Origin: JANQJA01 sp047947185
Lineage (GTDB): Bacteria; Pseudomonadota; Gammaproteobacteria; Pseudomonadales; Azotimanducaceae
Assembly (NCBI GenBank): GCA_047947185.1
Contig: CP170502.1
Coordinates: forward strand, 5,789,791 to 5,853,790
Reading direction: 5' to 3'
DNA: 64,000 nucleotides
Position numbers and translations under genes: made by a program. Positions 15,977 to 25,310 of the stretch are shown one piece after another. Under the pieces are notes generated by a model. It was given only the letters and a program-made list of their open reading frames with translations. It ran no database searches and was not told the origin of the DNA. Each line of letters opens with the position of its first letter. Positions within the stretch are counted from its first letter, which is position 1.

Positions 15977-17310
15977 GGCTGGTCATTGTTGTGCTGCTGG
16001 CTTGCCTGGGATTCCCCGCGCTGGCCACCGAGGCTCGCCTGCATGATATTGCCAGCGCGCCCGGCGCGGCCCGGATCGAGGCAGACATCCGAAAACTGGC
16101 AGGTTTTGGGACCCGGCACACCCTGTCGGAAACGGAAAGTGAAACCCGCGGTATTGGTGCGGCACGACGCTGGATCAAGGCTGAATTTGACGAAATTTCA
16201 CGGGCCTGCGAGGGTTGTCTCAAGGTCTATTTCCAGCGGGAAGTTGTGCCAACCCAGCGTCGCGTTCCAGCGCCCACCGAAATTGTTAACGTCATTGCCG
16301 TGCTGCCGGGAACCAGTGATCCCAATCGCTACGTCATCATGTCGGGTGATATTGATTCCCGGGTCAGCGATCCACTCAACGGTGTCGACGATTCGCCGGG
16401 CGCCAATGACAATGCCTCGGGCATGGCGGGTGTCATTGAGGCTGCCAGGGTGCTGACAAAATACCGTTTTCCCGCGTCGATCGTGTTTGTCGGCCTGTCC
16501 GGTGAGGAACAGGGCCTGATCGGCGGCGGCATCATGGCGCGCCAGGCGAAAGCTGATGGCTGGCAGATTCAGGCGGTACTCAACAATGACATGATTGGTA
16601 ACATCAGCGGCATCAATGGTGTGATTGATAACAGCACGGCGCGGGTGTTTTCCGAGGCGACACGACCCACCGAAACGCCCGAGGAGGCGCGCATCCGGCG
16701 TTTCAGCGGGGGTGAGGTAGATTCCCCGTCGCGCAACCTGGCCCGTTATATCGATCGGATGGCTGACCTGTACATCACCAACCTGGATGTCATGATGATC
16801 TACCGGCTGGACCGGTTTGGTCGCGGCGGACATCACCGTCCATTTAATGAAGTGGGCTTTCCGGCGGTCAGGATCATGGAAACCAATGAACACTACGATC
16901 GCCAACACCAGGACCTGCGGACTGAAGATGGCAGGGTTTATGGTGACGTCATTGACGGGGTGGATTTCGACTATGCAGCAAAACTGACGGCGCTGAATGC
17001 GGTTTCCCTGGGCTCCATGGCCTGGGCGCCCGCACCACCCACCGGGGTAACAATTGAGGGTATGGTATCGCCGGACACAATCCTCAAATGGACAAAAGTA
17101 CCAGGTGCCGTGGGCTACAAGGTGTACTGGCGACTGACGACGGACGCCCAGTGGCGCTGGTCGCGGGATGCGGGTGACGTCTCGGCCTATACCCTCCGGA
17201 ATCTGGTGATAGACAACTACATCTTTGGTGTTGCCAGTGTCAACGCTGACGGGCTCGAAAGCCCGGTTGTTTTTCCTGGCCCCATCGGCAGTTTCTTCCA
17301 GTCTCCCTAG
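15973..17310 (+). CDS. Exported M28-family metallopeptidase with C-terminal FnIII domain
   Basis: 445 residues from TTG 15973, chosen because it gives a good signal peptide (MRLVIVVLLACLGFPALA). The M28 core has GDIDSR, DDSPGANDNASGMAGVIEAA, the catalytic GLSGEEQGLIGGG, LNNDMIGN and a late His in METNEHYDRQHQ. The first ligand position reads D in GDID, where many M28 enzymes have H-x-D, so zinc binding may differ. Residues ~360-440 form a fibronectin type III domain (ILKWTKVPGAVGYKVYWRLT). Likely an aminopeptidase in the periplasm or outside. Co-translated with the acyl-CoA dehydrogenase. Confidence 0.82.
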   Translation: MRLVIVVLLACLGFPALATEARLHDIASAPGAARIEADIRKLAGFGTRHTLSETESETRGIGAARRWIKAEFDEISRACEGCLKVYFQREVVPTQRRVPAPTEIVNVIAVLPGTSDPNRYVIMSGDIDSRVSDPLNGVDDSPGANDNASGMAGVIEAARVLTKYRFPASIVFVGLSGEEQGLIGGGIMARQAKADGWQIQAVLNNDMIGNISGINGVIDNSTARVFSEATRPTETPEEARIRRFSGGEVDSPSRNLARYIDRMADLYITNLDVMMIYRLDRFGRGGHHRPFNEVGFPAVRIMETNEHYDRQHQDLRTEDGRVYGDVIDGVDFDYAAKLTALNAVSLGSMAWAPAPPTGVTIEGMVSPDTILKWTKVPGAVGYKVYWRLTTDAQWRWSRDAGDVSAYTLRNLVIDNYIFGVASVNADGLESPVVFPGPIGSFFQSP

Positions 17311-18413
17311 ACCATACCCGGGGCATCATCCGGTGCCTCGTGCTGGCCCGGCCTTGCCCGGTCAGGCAGGGTAGGATCAATGGATCTGTAGCGGAAAACC
17401 TCGCCGTCCAGGAATCGTTCGATGCGCCGGCGGGTCATGAGACAGTGCAGGTGGGCAATACATTCTCCAAGGGCCATAAATCGTGAGTGGCCATCAAGCT
17501 CCCGTGCAAACAGGTAGGGCAGCAGGTCCACCGCAACCTGGGGTTCCACGCAGTTTTCCTCCAGTACCAGCATCCTGTCCTCATGGTGATCTATCAATTG
17601 TTGCAAGCGTGTCTGCACGCCATAGAAAGGCAGGTTGTGTGCCGGCAGCACCAGAATATCGTGCGGCAGCAGTCGCTTGAAGCGCTCGTGCGACGCAAGC
17701 CAGCTCACCAGCGGATTAGCAAAAGGTTCAGTGGGCTGTACACTGACATTGGAGGTGATCACCGGCAGGATCTGGTCACCTGAAATCAGGATGCGCCGCT
17801 CCCGGCTGTACAGACAGACGTGTTCCGGTGAATGGCCGCTGCCGACAACAACCTCCCACTCGGATTCACCGATGGTCAGGCGGTCCCCTTCGGTGAGCCG
17901 GATAAACGAGGGAGGCAAGGGGCGATCTTCAGGCATGGGCGTAAAATTGCTGCGCGATTCGCGCATTTGCAGAAGAAAGTCCTGATCGATGCCGGCGCGA
18001 ACAAAATACTCCGACATCTGCCAACTGCCACCACCATCCCGCATCATGTTGCCCATGGACCGTGCCAGGTAATACTCGCCAAAACTCATATACAGCGGTG
18101 CCTGCCAGTGTTCGCAGATGAATCCTGACTGACCGGTGTGGTCCGGATGCATGTGGGTGCAGATCACGCGCGTGACGGGCTTGCCGTCCAATGCTGATTC
18201 AAAAATCTGATGCCAGAGGTCACGGGTTTCATCACCTCGAATGCCGGTGTCAACCAGGGTCCAGCCATCCTTGTCCTCCAGCATGTACAGGTTGATGTAT
18301 TTCAGGGACATTGGCAGCGGCATTTGCAACCAGAACACACCGGGCGCAACTTCAAGCGTGCGGCCGAAGTCTGGTGGAGCCTGATAGGGGTATTCCAGGG
18401 CAGCGTCACTCAT
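17307..18413 (-). CDS. Metallo-beta-lactamase-fold hydrolase
   Basis: About 368 residues from ATG 18413 (MSDAALEYPYQAPPDFG); the frame is open further upstream but without homologue-like sequence. The zinc site is ICTHMHPDHTGQSGF (HxHxDH), with VVVGSGHSPEH and ILISGDQILP supplying the later His and Asp, and a final VLPAHNLPF. The C-terminal ~90 residues form a helical, winged-helix-like extension. This architecture is common among thioesterase- or glyoxalase-II-like MBL enzymes. Convergent with the M28 gene (4-base overlap). Confidence 0.8.
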   Translation of the reverse strand: MSDAALEYPYQAPPDFGRTLEVAPGVFWLQMPLPMSLKYINLYMLEDKDGWTLVDTGIRGDETRDLWHQIFESALDGKPVTRVICTHMHPDHTGQSGFICEHWQAPLYMSFGEYYLARSMGNMMRDGGGSWQMSEYFVRAGIDQDFLLQMRESRSNFTPMPEDRPLPPSFIRLTEGDRLTIGESEWEVVVGSGHSPEHVCLYSRERRILISGDQILPVITSNVSVQPTEPFANPLVSWLASHERFKRLLPHDILVLPAHNLPFYGVQTRLQQLIDHHEDRMLVLEENCVEPQVAVDLLPYLFARELDGHSRFMALGECIAHLHCLMTRRRIERFLDGEVFRYRSIDPTLPDRARPGQHEAPDDAPGMV

Positions 18414-18581
18414 GGCGGTCACAAATTCAAAAAATCCATCATACACGATATCGACAAACGGCTCTGTCACTGGTGCGGAAGGTATCGGAGTTGGCAGGTT
18501 TCTTCCTGGAATGTGAACTGGTCCACGAAATTGGAAACTGGTGGGATGAGGTGATAGGAAATTCCCTCTGGTGGTGGTTAT

Positions 18582-19265
18582 ATGGATTCCCGGAATCAAT
18601 TTTTGAGTTTGTGGGCCAAACGCAAAATGACGTCAAAAAACACAGCGGAAGTTGTTCAGTTACCTTCAGCAACGGTCAGCAGGCGGGTTGAGACAGTCAG
18701 GAAGGTCAAGTCAGCGGTTGAGGTCAGGCTGCGACTCCTGATGACATCGCTATCGGCGAACGTAGCCGATGCGCTGTTTGAAGAAATGCGTCATCTGGAT
18801 GAATCCGCCGCCATGGAAATTCACTTTGACATCATGCGGTCCCTGCGCACCGAACAGGACGTCCTCTGGACGCATTTTGCCTCACAGTTGAACCGCTCAT
18901 GGCTTGCCCTGGTCAACCGCCGGGACAAACAGCCGGTTCCTGATGCACCTCATGATATTGCCGTTATTCTGCGCGGTTACAGTGACAGGAACCTCTCTCA
19001 TTACAAGATACTGCTGGAGGAACTGCGGTTGCGCTTTTCAAGTCTCTCCGGCCGATCCGTATCTTTCCATCCGCTCCTGCCTGGCAATTTTTATGTGTGT
19101 TTCTGGCACGCAACCGAAGCGCTCGACCTGACCTACGCGGAACGCAAGTTACTGCTGCCCCTGTTTAACCGGTTTGTGATGGATCGTTTTGGCCAGATGG
19201 CTGCTATCGCGAACCAGACCCTGGCCGAAGCCCGTGTGCCTGCCGTGTTTGAACAGGGACCGTGA
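18582..19265 (+). CDS. Short DUF1631-like protein
   Basis: 227 residues if read from ATG 18582, or 212 from ATG 18627; neither start has a clear ribosome binding site. Helical, with no signal or membrane segment. The end (HPLLPGNFYVCFWHATEALD, then LLPLFNRFVMDRFGQMAAIA) resembles the N-terminal region of DUF1631 proteins, which are normally ~700 residues long; here only that part exists. Function unknown. Some DUF1631 proteins are linked to c-di-GMP signalling. It is divergent from the MBL gene. Confidence 0.6.
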   Translation: MDSRNQFLSLWAKRKMTSKNTAEVVQLPSATVSRRVETVRKVKSAVEVRLRLLMTSLSANVADALFEEMRHLDESAAMEIHFDIMRSLRTEQDVLWTHFASQLNRSWLALVNRRDKQPVPDAPHDIAVILRGYSDRNLSHYKILLEELRLRFSSLSGRSVSFHPLLPGNFYVCFWHATEALDLTYAERKLLLPLFNRFVMDRFGQMAAIANQTLAEARVPAVFEQGP

Positions 19266-19270
19266 CTGAG

Positions 19271-19287
19271 CAGGCCGTCTCGGCCTG
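19271..19287. terminator. Hairpin between convergent genes
   Basis: CAGGCCG-TCT-CGGCCTG is a perfect 7-base stem with a 3-base loop, placed between the stops at 19265 and 19297. It could serve both strands. No U tract. Confidence 0.45.
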
Positions 19288-19296
19288 ACCACCAGG

Positions 19297-19824
19297 TTAT
19301 TCGTCCCGATCCACCTCAACAACGCTGAAGCTGCGATTGCCAATCTTTAGTCGGTAACGTTTCCAGTTATCTGTGCCGAGCACGCCGCTTTCCTCAATGG
19401 TCACGGTAGTACCGGGTTTGTACACTGAGCGGCTGGTACGGGTTTCCCGCCAGATACTGCCATCATCAAGGTAGAACACCTGGCGGTTATCAATGGTCCT
19501 GCTGATCCGCTCAATGGTGGCGGTCCGGGGAAAGGGTGGTGGCGGAGCTGTGGTCGCGACAGTGACCGCTGGCGTTGTTGCCACGGCCGGAGTGCGCCCT
19601 TCCGCGCTGGCCTGGACCGGTGTAGCCGGCTTAGTAGGTGCAGTGACAGTGGACTGCGGCGAGGTTACAGCCAGCCGGGGCAAAGCGTCAAAACAGGCCA
19701 GCCGGGTCGAAGCCATCGCTATGGCCTGACAGCGCGCTACCTGGGACGGCAGGTCATCGTCGGCCTGCACGCCTGTGCCCAGGGCCAGCGAAACCAGCAA
19801 TATACCTATCCTTGTGTGAAACAC
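19297..19824 (-). CDS. Exported hypothetical protein with RLACFD motif
   Basis: 175 residues. A signal peptide (MFHTRIGILLVSLALGTGVQ) is followed by CQAIAMASTRLACFDALPR, a two-Cys motif found near the N-terminus of several small periplasmic proteins, including TagO/VasI-type ones. Next come a Thr/Ala/Pro-rich linker (~residues 52-97) and a C-terminal beta-rich part (VFYLDDGSIWRETRTSRSVY, then YRLKIGNRSFSVVEV). No type VI secretion genes are nearby, so that role is not supported. Function unknown. Confidence 0.65.
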   Translation of the reverse strand: MFHTRIGILLVSLALGTGVQADDDLPSQVARCQAIAMASTRLACFDALPRLAVTSPQSTVTAPTKPATPVQASAEGRTPAVATTPAVTVATTAPPPPFPRTATIERISRTIDNRQVFYLDDGSIWRETRTSRSVYKPGTTVTIEESGVLGTDNWKRYRLKIGNRSFSVVEVDRDE

Positions 19825-19949
19825 TGCAAGTCTCCTTGTGTTTGCCGCTGGTGCAGCTTAACGCAAGCGCCGGTCACTCTGCACGATTGTTGTTGACCAG
19901 GGGGCTACGCTGCTCATACAGTCAGCTCTCACATAGAGGGGGCGTGTTC

Positions 19950-20204
19950 ATGCGGACAGTAATTTTACTGCTGGTCATGGTGTTGAGTGGTTGTGCTGCG
20001 CTGAAGGAAGGCCGGACCACAGACAGCACTGCAACTGCGAATAACAGGTCTGATGTTGTCTGTGTCAAGGAAGCCTCGGTCGGTAGCCGAATCGGGACAC
20101 GGGTGTGTCGGACCGCCCGCCAGATTGAACAGGAAGAGGAAGCAGCCAGGCGCACACTGGACCAGATGCGCAGCGGTGCCAACGCACCGGGCGATAGTCC
20201 CTGA
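19950..20204 (+). CDS. Small lipoprotein
   Basis: 84 residues from ATG 19950, with AGAGGGGG just upstream. The lipobox is VMVLSGC at the end of a short signal peptide, so it should be lipidated and anchored in the envelope. The mature part is short, polar and helical near its end (ARQIEQEEEAARRTLDQMRS), with two further Cys residues. No family recognised. It converges on the MBL pseudogene. Confidence 0.65.
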   Translation: MRTVILLLVMVLSGCAALKEGRTTDSTATANNRSDVVCVKEASVGSRIGTRVCRTARQIEQEEEAARRTLDQMRSGANAPGDSP

Positions 20205-20244
20205 TGTCTCCCCCGGGGCGGACTGCTGTCGGAAACCGGACTTT

Positions 20245-21108
20245 TCAGGGCTGCGGCAGTGCCTCGAACATGAACCCATCCGCGGTTCGCTTGATATGCC
20301 CGGCTGTTGGTGTGGCAAAGTGGGTACCGATAACCAGAATGTCCCTGTCACCGTAGGCTGCCAGCATGTCGTTGCGGGTTCTGGTTGATGCCTGCTCGTC
20401 AAAGTCCGCGGTACTGGCCCAGTCCGTGTGAGCGATCTGGCAGGAGTGGTGGAAGGCGTCACCGGTAATGATGGCCTCGGCGCCCCGGGACTTGATGTGA
20501 ATGCTGACGTGGCCCGGCGTATGGCCGTGTGTCGGCACCAGGGAGACTTCATCACAAACCTTGTGGCGCGTGTCAACGAGGTCGACGAGTCCAGCCTCAA
20601 AGACGGGCCGAACCGAATCATCCATGACGTTAAGGTTTATACCTTCGCCCTCCTGGCTGTCCCAGTATCGATACTCGGATTCGGCAATCAGGTAACGCGC
20701 ATTCGGAAAGGTGGGCTGCCATTGACCGTCGATCAGCATGGTGTTCCAGCCAACGTGATCCACGTGCAGGTGGGTGCATAATACCGTGTCGATAGCCTGT
20801 CTTTCATAACCGGCTGCGGCCAGGTCACTCAGAAAAGGCAACTGCAGGTTGGTCCAGGTGGGAATGCTGCGCTGCTTGTCATTGCCGATACAGGTATCAA
20901 CAATAATCTTGCGAGTTGGTGTCTCAATTACCAGTGCATGAATCGAGAGGATCAGTTTGCCGTCCTCGGTCACAAAATGTGGTGCCAGCCACTTGATCGG
21001 CAGCACTGTCTCGGGCGTAGCCTAGGGCAAGAGAAACCGGGTTCCGCCCGGGATCTCCAGTTCAACAACGCGGGTGATCAAGACGTCACCTATCTGCCAC
21101 TGGTTCAT
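20245..21108 (-). pseudogene. MBL-fold hydrolase interrupted by an in-frame amber codon
   Basis: From ATG 21108 the protein reads MNQWQIGDVLITRVVELEIP, then GGTRFLLP, then TAG (21022-21024), and continues in the same frame with ATPETVLPIKWLAPHF. The part after the stop has a complete MBL core: CTHLHVDHVGWNT (HxHxDH), PTHGHTPGHVSIH and ITGDAFHHSCQ. Only one codon is wrong; related proteins usually have Asp there (LLPDATPE). The full length would be 287 residues. Restart at GTG 21006 is conceivable but would lose the first strands. Either a fresh nonsense mutation, readthrough, or a sequence error. Confidence 0.75.
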
Positions 21109-21293
21109 CAGCCTGTCCTCGGATTTTTTCGGGAAGGACATTAACACAATTGGCAGAACGGGTTTTAAGGGCGTGCAACCGGCGAGCACGGGGTGGCGGC
21201 CATCAGGTGACGGCAGCATAATGCCGGTGTTAACAGTTAATAAAGAGGTAAACGCTGTGTCTGTAGGGTCTCGATGTTCAGCGGGAGGTACCT

Positions 21294-21551
21294 GTGAAGG
21301 TTAAGCCTAGCCTGATATTTTCAGCCAGCGTGAGTAGCCTGGTTGCCACCCTGGTGACAACATTTGTCACAGTCTGGGAATGGTTGGAGAACCCTGGAGG
21401 TATTTTTCACGATGCTGCCGGAACGCGCTGGCACTTTGTCTTTGATACGGCGATCAGTTGGTTTGTGCCGGTCCTGCTGCAGACATTTATGATTGCGCTG
21501 CTGGGCCACCTGGCTTTTGCCTGGTGGGTTTCACGTTCAAAACGGGAATAA
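21294..21551 (+). CDS. Small two-helix membrane protein
   Basis: 85 residues from GTG 21294, preceded by GCGGGAGG at good spacing. Two membrane spans are visible: SASVSSLVATLVTTFVTVW and FVPVLLQTFMIALLGHLAFA, joined by a loop with WEWLENPGGIFHD. No family recognised. The composition and ribosome binding site make it a credible gene. It stands alone between the MBL pseudogene and folE. Confidence 0.6.
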   Translation: MKVKPSLIFSASVSSLVATLVTTFVTVWEWLENPGGIFHDAAGTRWHFVFDTAISWFVPVLLQTFMIALLGHLAFAWWVSRSKRE

Positions 21552-21857
21552 GTTCCGGCTTCTCGTGGAGGCAGGGTACGGGCATGTGTCCAGGTGACAT
21601 CTCGCGGCTCTGCAGTCCTGTTGGTTCTACCCTGACACAAGACCCATGGCGCGGTACTGCATCAGCAGGATAGTCAAGTGCAACACCCGGGGCGAGCAGG
21701 CACCCGGCGTGGACGGGATTGGGGCCATAAGCTGAAATCTCACCGCACTTCAACCAACGGACAGCGCGGTAGCCAGGGCAGGCGCGCTTATCCTGATCCG
21801 AAGGATATCGATCACCGTAAGAGTCATTGGTGTTCGATCAATCGGAGAAAACAAACC
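21552..21857. other. 306-base region upstream of folE
   Basis: No gene-like frame and no riboswitch pattern that can be named. An open frame continuous with folE extends about 60 codons upstream but has non-protein composition. The folE promoter presumably lies here. Confidence 0.4.
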
Positions 21858-22547
21858 ATGAATGCACTGGCCAAATCTGTTTCGGAGGCACTGGCGTTCT
21901 CTACTCATCATTCTGTCGAAGCGGAAGCGGTTCGACGGGCTCTGGTCGAAAAAGGACTGGAGACACCGATGGTCGAGAATCACCTTTCCCGCGACGAAAA
22001 GTACAACAGGATCAAAGCGGCGATGACCGAGGTAGCGGAAGTCCTGGGGCTCGACCTCAGCGATGACAGCCTGGTGGAGACCCCGCATCGCATCGCCAAG
22101 ATGTATGTCGACGAGGTCTTCAGCGGGCTGGACTACAGCACCTTTCCCAAAATCTCTGTCATCGACAACAAGATGGGTGCTGATGAAATGGTCAAGATCA
22201 GCGAGATTGGTGTGATCAGCACCTGCGAGCACCACTTCGTGACGATAGATGGTAAGGCCAGCGTGGCTTATGTCCCCAGGGGCAAGATAATCGGGCTATC
22301 AAAGATTAACCGTATTGTCAGGTTTTTTGCCCAGCGTCCCCAGGTGCAGGAACGTATGACCCAGCAGATTCTGGTGGCATTGCAGACACTGCTGGGAACG
22401 GACGATGTTGCCGTACACATTGACGCCATGCACTACTGCGTCAAGGCCAGAGGCGTGATGGACGCCGGTTCCCACACTGAGACAACGGCCCTCGGTGGTG
22501 TGTTCAGACAGGACCGGGGTATGCGCAGCGAGTTTCTGGCGCACTGA
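21858..22547 (+). CDS. folE: GTP cyclohydrolase I (FolE)
   Basis: 229 residues from ATG 21858, after an AATCGGAGAAAAC leader. Catalyses the first step of tetrahydrofolate synthesis, GTP to dihydroneopterin triphosphate, as a cytosolic decamer. Zinc ligands are visible in ISTCEHHFVTIDG and HYCVKARGVMD, and the substrate pocket in YVPRGKIIGLSKINRIVRFF and SHTETTALGGVF. Length is normal. The N-terminal ~45 residues are variable. Confidence 0.95.
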   Translation: MNALAKSVSEALAFSTHHSVEAEAVRRALVEKGLETPMVENHLSRDEKYNRIKAAMTEVAEVLGLDLSDDSLVETPHRIAKMYVDEVFSGLDYSTFPKISVIDNKMGADEMVKISEIGVISTCEHHFVTIDGKASVAYVPRGKIIGLSKINRIVRFFAQRPQVQERMTQQILVALQTLLGTDDVAVHIDAMHYCVKARGVMDAGSHTETTALGGVFRQDRGMRSEFLAH

Positions 22548-22634
22548 GCCTTCTGGCCCCGGCCAACTCCCGGGGCCATGCAACATATCCCAAAACGCGG
22601 CATTATCTGCCCTCGCTTCCCGTGAGGACTGAAT

Positions 22635-24014
22635 ATGCGTGCGTTGGATGAACTGTTGCAGTTGAGGTCGGGCCCCGTGCCCACTGAAGAGATTGTCCGC
22701 ACGGGCAGTGACCCCGTGCTTCCCACCAGATTTGCGCTGGGTGAAACGGCAGCGGATGTGCATACGGCCATTGGTATCGCTGTCAATGATCTCTGGGAAA
22801 TGGCTACTGGCCGACGACAGGCACTTGCGATTGATGTTGGCCATGCAGCCGCAACCCTGCGCAGTTACCAGTACCTCGACGTTGGTTCAGACAACACCGC
22901 CCGGAGCTGGGCGCGCCAGCGTGGGCGGCAAAAGATGTCAACACCTCATCCCACCCGGGACGGCAGGTATTTCCTGCCGCACATGGGGCTTGCGCATCTC
23001 GCCGAGCGGATACGTCGGGTGCTTGACTGCGCTGATGATCCCGATGCGCTGATTGCCGCTGTGGCCCGCTGGGATGCGTTGGCACTGGAGGAGGCCATTG
23101 CGGCAGTCAACGGCTGCGGCGCCATGGTGCGGAGCGAGGAAGAATGGCTTGCGCACCCGCAGGGACAATGGCTGGCGTCCCGGCCCGTGCTGGAAATTAC
23201 CCGGGTGGCAGACAGTCCGCCGGAACCCTTGCCGGTGAGTGCCCGCCCTCTGGGGCGTCTGCGTGTCCTGGATCTGACGCGTATCCTGGCTGGACCCACC
23301 TGTGCCAGGACCCTGGCAGAACATGGCGCTGAGGTCCTGATGGTGACCGCGCAGCACCTGCCTCAGAGCGATATGTTTGTGGTTGATACCAGTCACGGCA
23401 AACGCTCGTGTTTTCTGGATCTTGACAAGCCTGATGAGGCAGACCGGTTGCTTGCACTGGTACGCGGGGCAGATGTGTTCTCCCAGGGGTACAGACCGGG
23501 CGTGATGGCCAGGCGCGGTCTTTCCCCGGAACGCCTGGCGGCACTGCGTCCAGGCATCGTTTACACATCCATGAACTGTTACGGGTTTGGTGGGCCTTTT
23601 GGTGAGCGGGCGGGCTGGGAGCAACTCGCCCAGACTGTCACGGGCATTGCAGACGAGCACGGCAGGGACCGGCCAACCCTGCTGCCGGCCGCGGCCTGTG
23701 ATTACCTCACCGGTTACCTGGCAGCTTATGGCACGCTGTTGGCCCTGGGGTTGCGGGCCCGCGTTGGTGGTTCCTATCACGTGCAGGCGTCCCTGTGCCA
23801 GTCGGGTATGCTGCTGCAGCGCCAGCGGCGTATGGACGACGTGCCAATGGATATTGATATCCCTCAAGCCCTGATTGGGCAAATTTCGCTTGAAACTGAC
23901 ACGGCAAACGGCCATTTGCGGCACCTCGGACCTGTGCTGGGCATGGCAGAGACCAAACCCCGCTGGGAATTGCCGTCTCCACGCCTTGGCAGTCATACCG
24001 CGGACTGGACATAG
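22635..24014 (+). CDS. CaiB/BaiF family III CoA transferase
   Basis: 459 residues from ATG 22635, with GTGAGGACTG upstream. It contains the family III pattern RLRVLDLTRILAGPTCARTL, DTSHGKRSCFLDLDKPDEAD, then VFSQGYRPGVMARRGLSPER and TSMNCYGFGGPFGERAGWEQ. The ~200-residue N-terminal part corresponds to the first, swapped lobe. Such enzymes move CoA between carboxylic acids, here most likely in acyl-CoA catabolism with the dehydrogenase that follows. The C-terminus ends soon after PRLGSHTADW, a little shorter than usual. Confidence 0.85.
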   Translation: MRALDELLQLRSGPVPTEEIVRTGSDPVLPTRFALGETAADVHTAIGIAVNDLWEMATGRRQALAIDVGHAAATLRSYQYLDVGSDNTARSWARQRGRQKMSTPHPTRDGRYFLPHMGLAHLAERIRRVLDCADDPDALIAAVARWDALALEEAIAAVNGCGAMVRSEEEWLAHPQGQWLASRPVLEITRVADSPPEPLPVSARPLGRLRVLDLTRILAGPTCARTLAEHGAEVLMVTAQHLPQSDMFVVDTSHGKRSCFLDLDKPDEADRLLALVRGADVFSQGYRPGVMARRGLSPERLAALRPGIVYTSMNCYGFGGPFGERAGWEQLAQTVTGIADEHGRDRPTLLPAAACDYLTGYLAAYGTLLALGLRARVGGSYHVQASLCQSGMLLQRQRRMDDVPMDIDIPQALIGQISLETDTANGHLRHLGPVLGMAETKPRWELPSPRLGSHTADWT

Positions 24015-24127
24015 CGCGGGCTTAGTGGGCAAAACTGCCGTGCCACCAGACGAACTGGCCCTTTGAACTTGCGCCACCCCCGGCAAGGTGGTTTTATGCG
24101 CTCTTCCAAGTGCATCTGGTGCATCCT

Positions 24128-25270
24128 ATGCCTGACAACCTGTCTCCCTCCCTGCAAGCCACCCGGGCGTCGATGATCGACTTTCTGGACAACAGGGTTC
24201 GGCCGCTGGAAGCGGAACTGGCACCGGATGAGCCTGTACCAGCGGCCGTCAGGGCTGCTGTTCGCGAGGCCTCCCGGACCGCGGGGTTCTTCTACAAGAC
24301 CCAACCGGCGGAGTTTGGCGGCCAGCCTGCGGACACGCTGGAACTGACGATGTTACGGGAGACCCTCGCAGCAGCCAACCTCAGGTTGGGGGCCTACGTT
24401 TTTGGACCGGGACCAGGCGTTCTCCATGCCGCGACCGGGGCACTCCGTGAAAATTACTTGCTGCCGCTCATGCGCGGAGAAAAGCAGGGGGCTTTTGGCT
24501 TCACTGAACCGGACACGGCAAGCCGACCCACCTGGGCGGGCCTCGCGGGTGAAGAACTGGTTGTTACGGGGCAAAAGTCTTATGTGACAGGGGGTGCGAC
24601 GGCAGACTATGTGGCGGCCCTGGTGAATGTTGAGCATGAAGACGGCACCCGCGCCGGTACCGCCATGGTTGTGATTGACCGGGATGCGCCGGGGGTATCC
24701 ATCGAACGGGAATTCAGCTCAATGGAAGGCGGTGGCCATGTGTCTATGAAATTTGACGGCGTGCGCGTGCCGGTTGCCAATGTGATTGGCAAGATTGGAG
24801 AAGGCATGCCGCGGGCGCTTGGCAATATCGGCAATGTTCGCTTGATGATCTCAGCGCAGGCAACAGGCATGTGCCTGTGGGCCCTGGAGTTTGTGGAAGC
24901 GCATCTGCAGGCACCTCATCGCAGTGGACAGCCACTGGGGCAGAAGGAAGGGGTGCGGTTGCGCTATGCCGACATGCGCATTGAGACATTTGTTGCAAGG
25001 AGTGCGCTTTACCGGACGGCGCGGCTGGCGCTGACTGGTGAGAACATTGTCAACGAAACCATTGCCACCAAGGTGTTCTGCACTGAAACGGCCGGCCGGG
25101 TTATCGATATGGCTGTCCAGTTGGTGGGTGGTCAGGCCCTGGTCACCGGTCATCCCCTTGAACTGCTGTATCGCCAGGTCCGATCGCTTCGGCTGGTTGA
25201 GGGCGCCAACGACCTGCTACGCATCAACCTTGTCAAGGGCAAGCTGGAACTGGGCAAAGGCAAGGTCTGA
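24128..25270 (+). CDS. Acyl-CoA dehydrogenase
   Basis: 380 residues from ATG 24128 (MPDNLSPSLQATRASMIDFL); a GTG 18 bases earlier is possible. ACAD fold: GAFGFTEPDTASRPT in the FAD/acyl region, VVTGQKSYVTGGATADYVAA, FSSMEGGGHVSMKFDGVRVP, and the C-terminal VQLVGGQALVTGHPLELLYR with RLVEGANDLLRI. It probably oxidises an unusual acyl-CoA delivered by the preceding CoA transferase, and it is followed by an acyl-CoA synthetase on the other strand. Confidence 0.87.
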   Translation: MPDNLSPSLQATRASMIDFLDNRVRPLEAELAPDEPVPAAVRAAVREASRTAGFFYKTQPAEFGGQPADTLELTMLRETLAAANLRLGAYVFGPGPGVLHAATGALRENYLLPLMRGEKQGAFGFTEPDTASRPTWAGLAGEELVVTGQKSYVTGGATADYVAALVNVEHEDGTRAGTAMVVIDRDAPGVSIEREFSSMEGGGHVSMKFDGVRVPVANVIGKIGEGMPRALGNIGNVRLMISAQATGMCLWALEFVEAHLQAPHRSGQPLGQKEGVRLRYADMRIETFVARSALYRTARLALTGENIVNETIATKVFCTETAGRVIDMAVQLVGGQALVTGHPLELLYRQVRSLRLVEGANDLLRINLVKGKLELGKGKV

Positions 25271-25310
25271 CCGCCGCGTCGTATGCCGCAGGTGACAAGG
25301 CCAGTAAAGG

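Noticed and set aside
19297..19824. Type VI secretion accessory protein (TagO/VasI)
   Set aside because: Only the short RLACFD motif is shared and no type VI genes are in the window; left as hypothetical.
21552..21857. Possible folate or preQ1-type riboswitch before folE
   Set aside because: No conserved core of any riboswitch class known to me could be found; left as plain intergenic DNA.
21678..21857. N-terminal extension of FolE by 60 codons
   Set aside because: The frame is open but rich in Arg/Gly/His without family similarity; ATG 21858 gives the normal FolE start.
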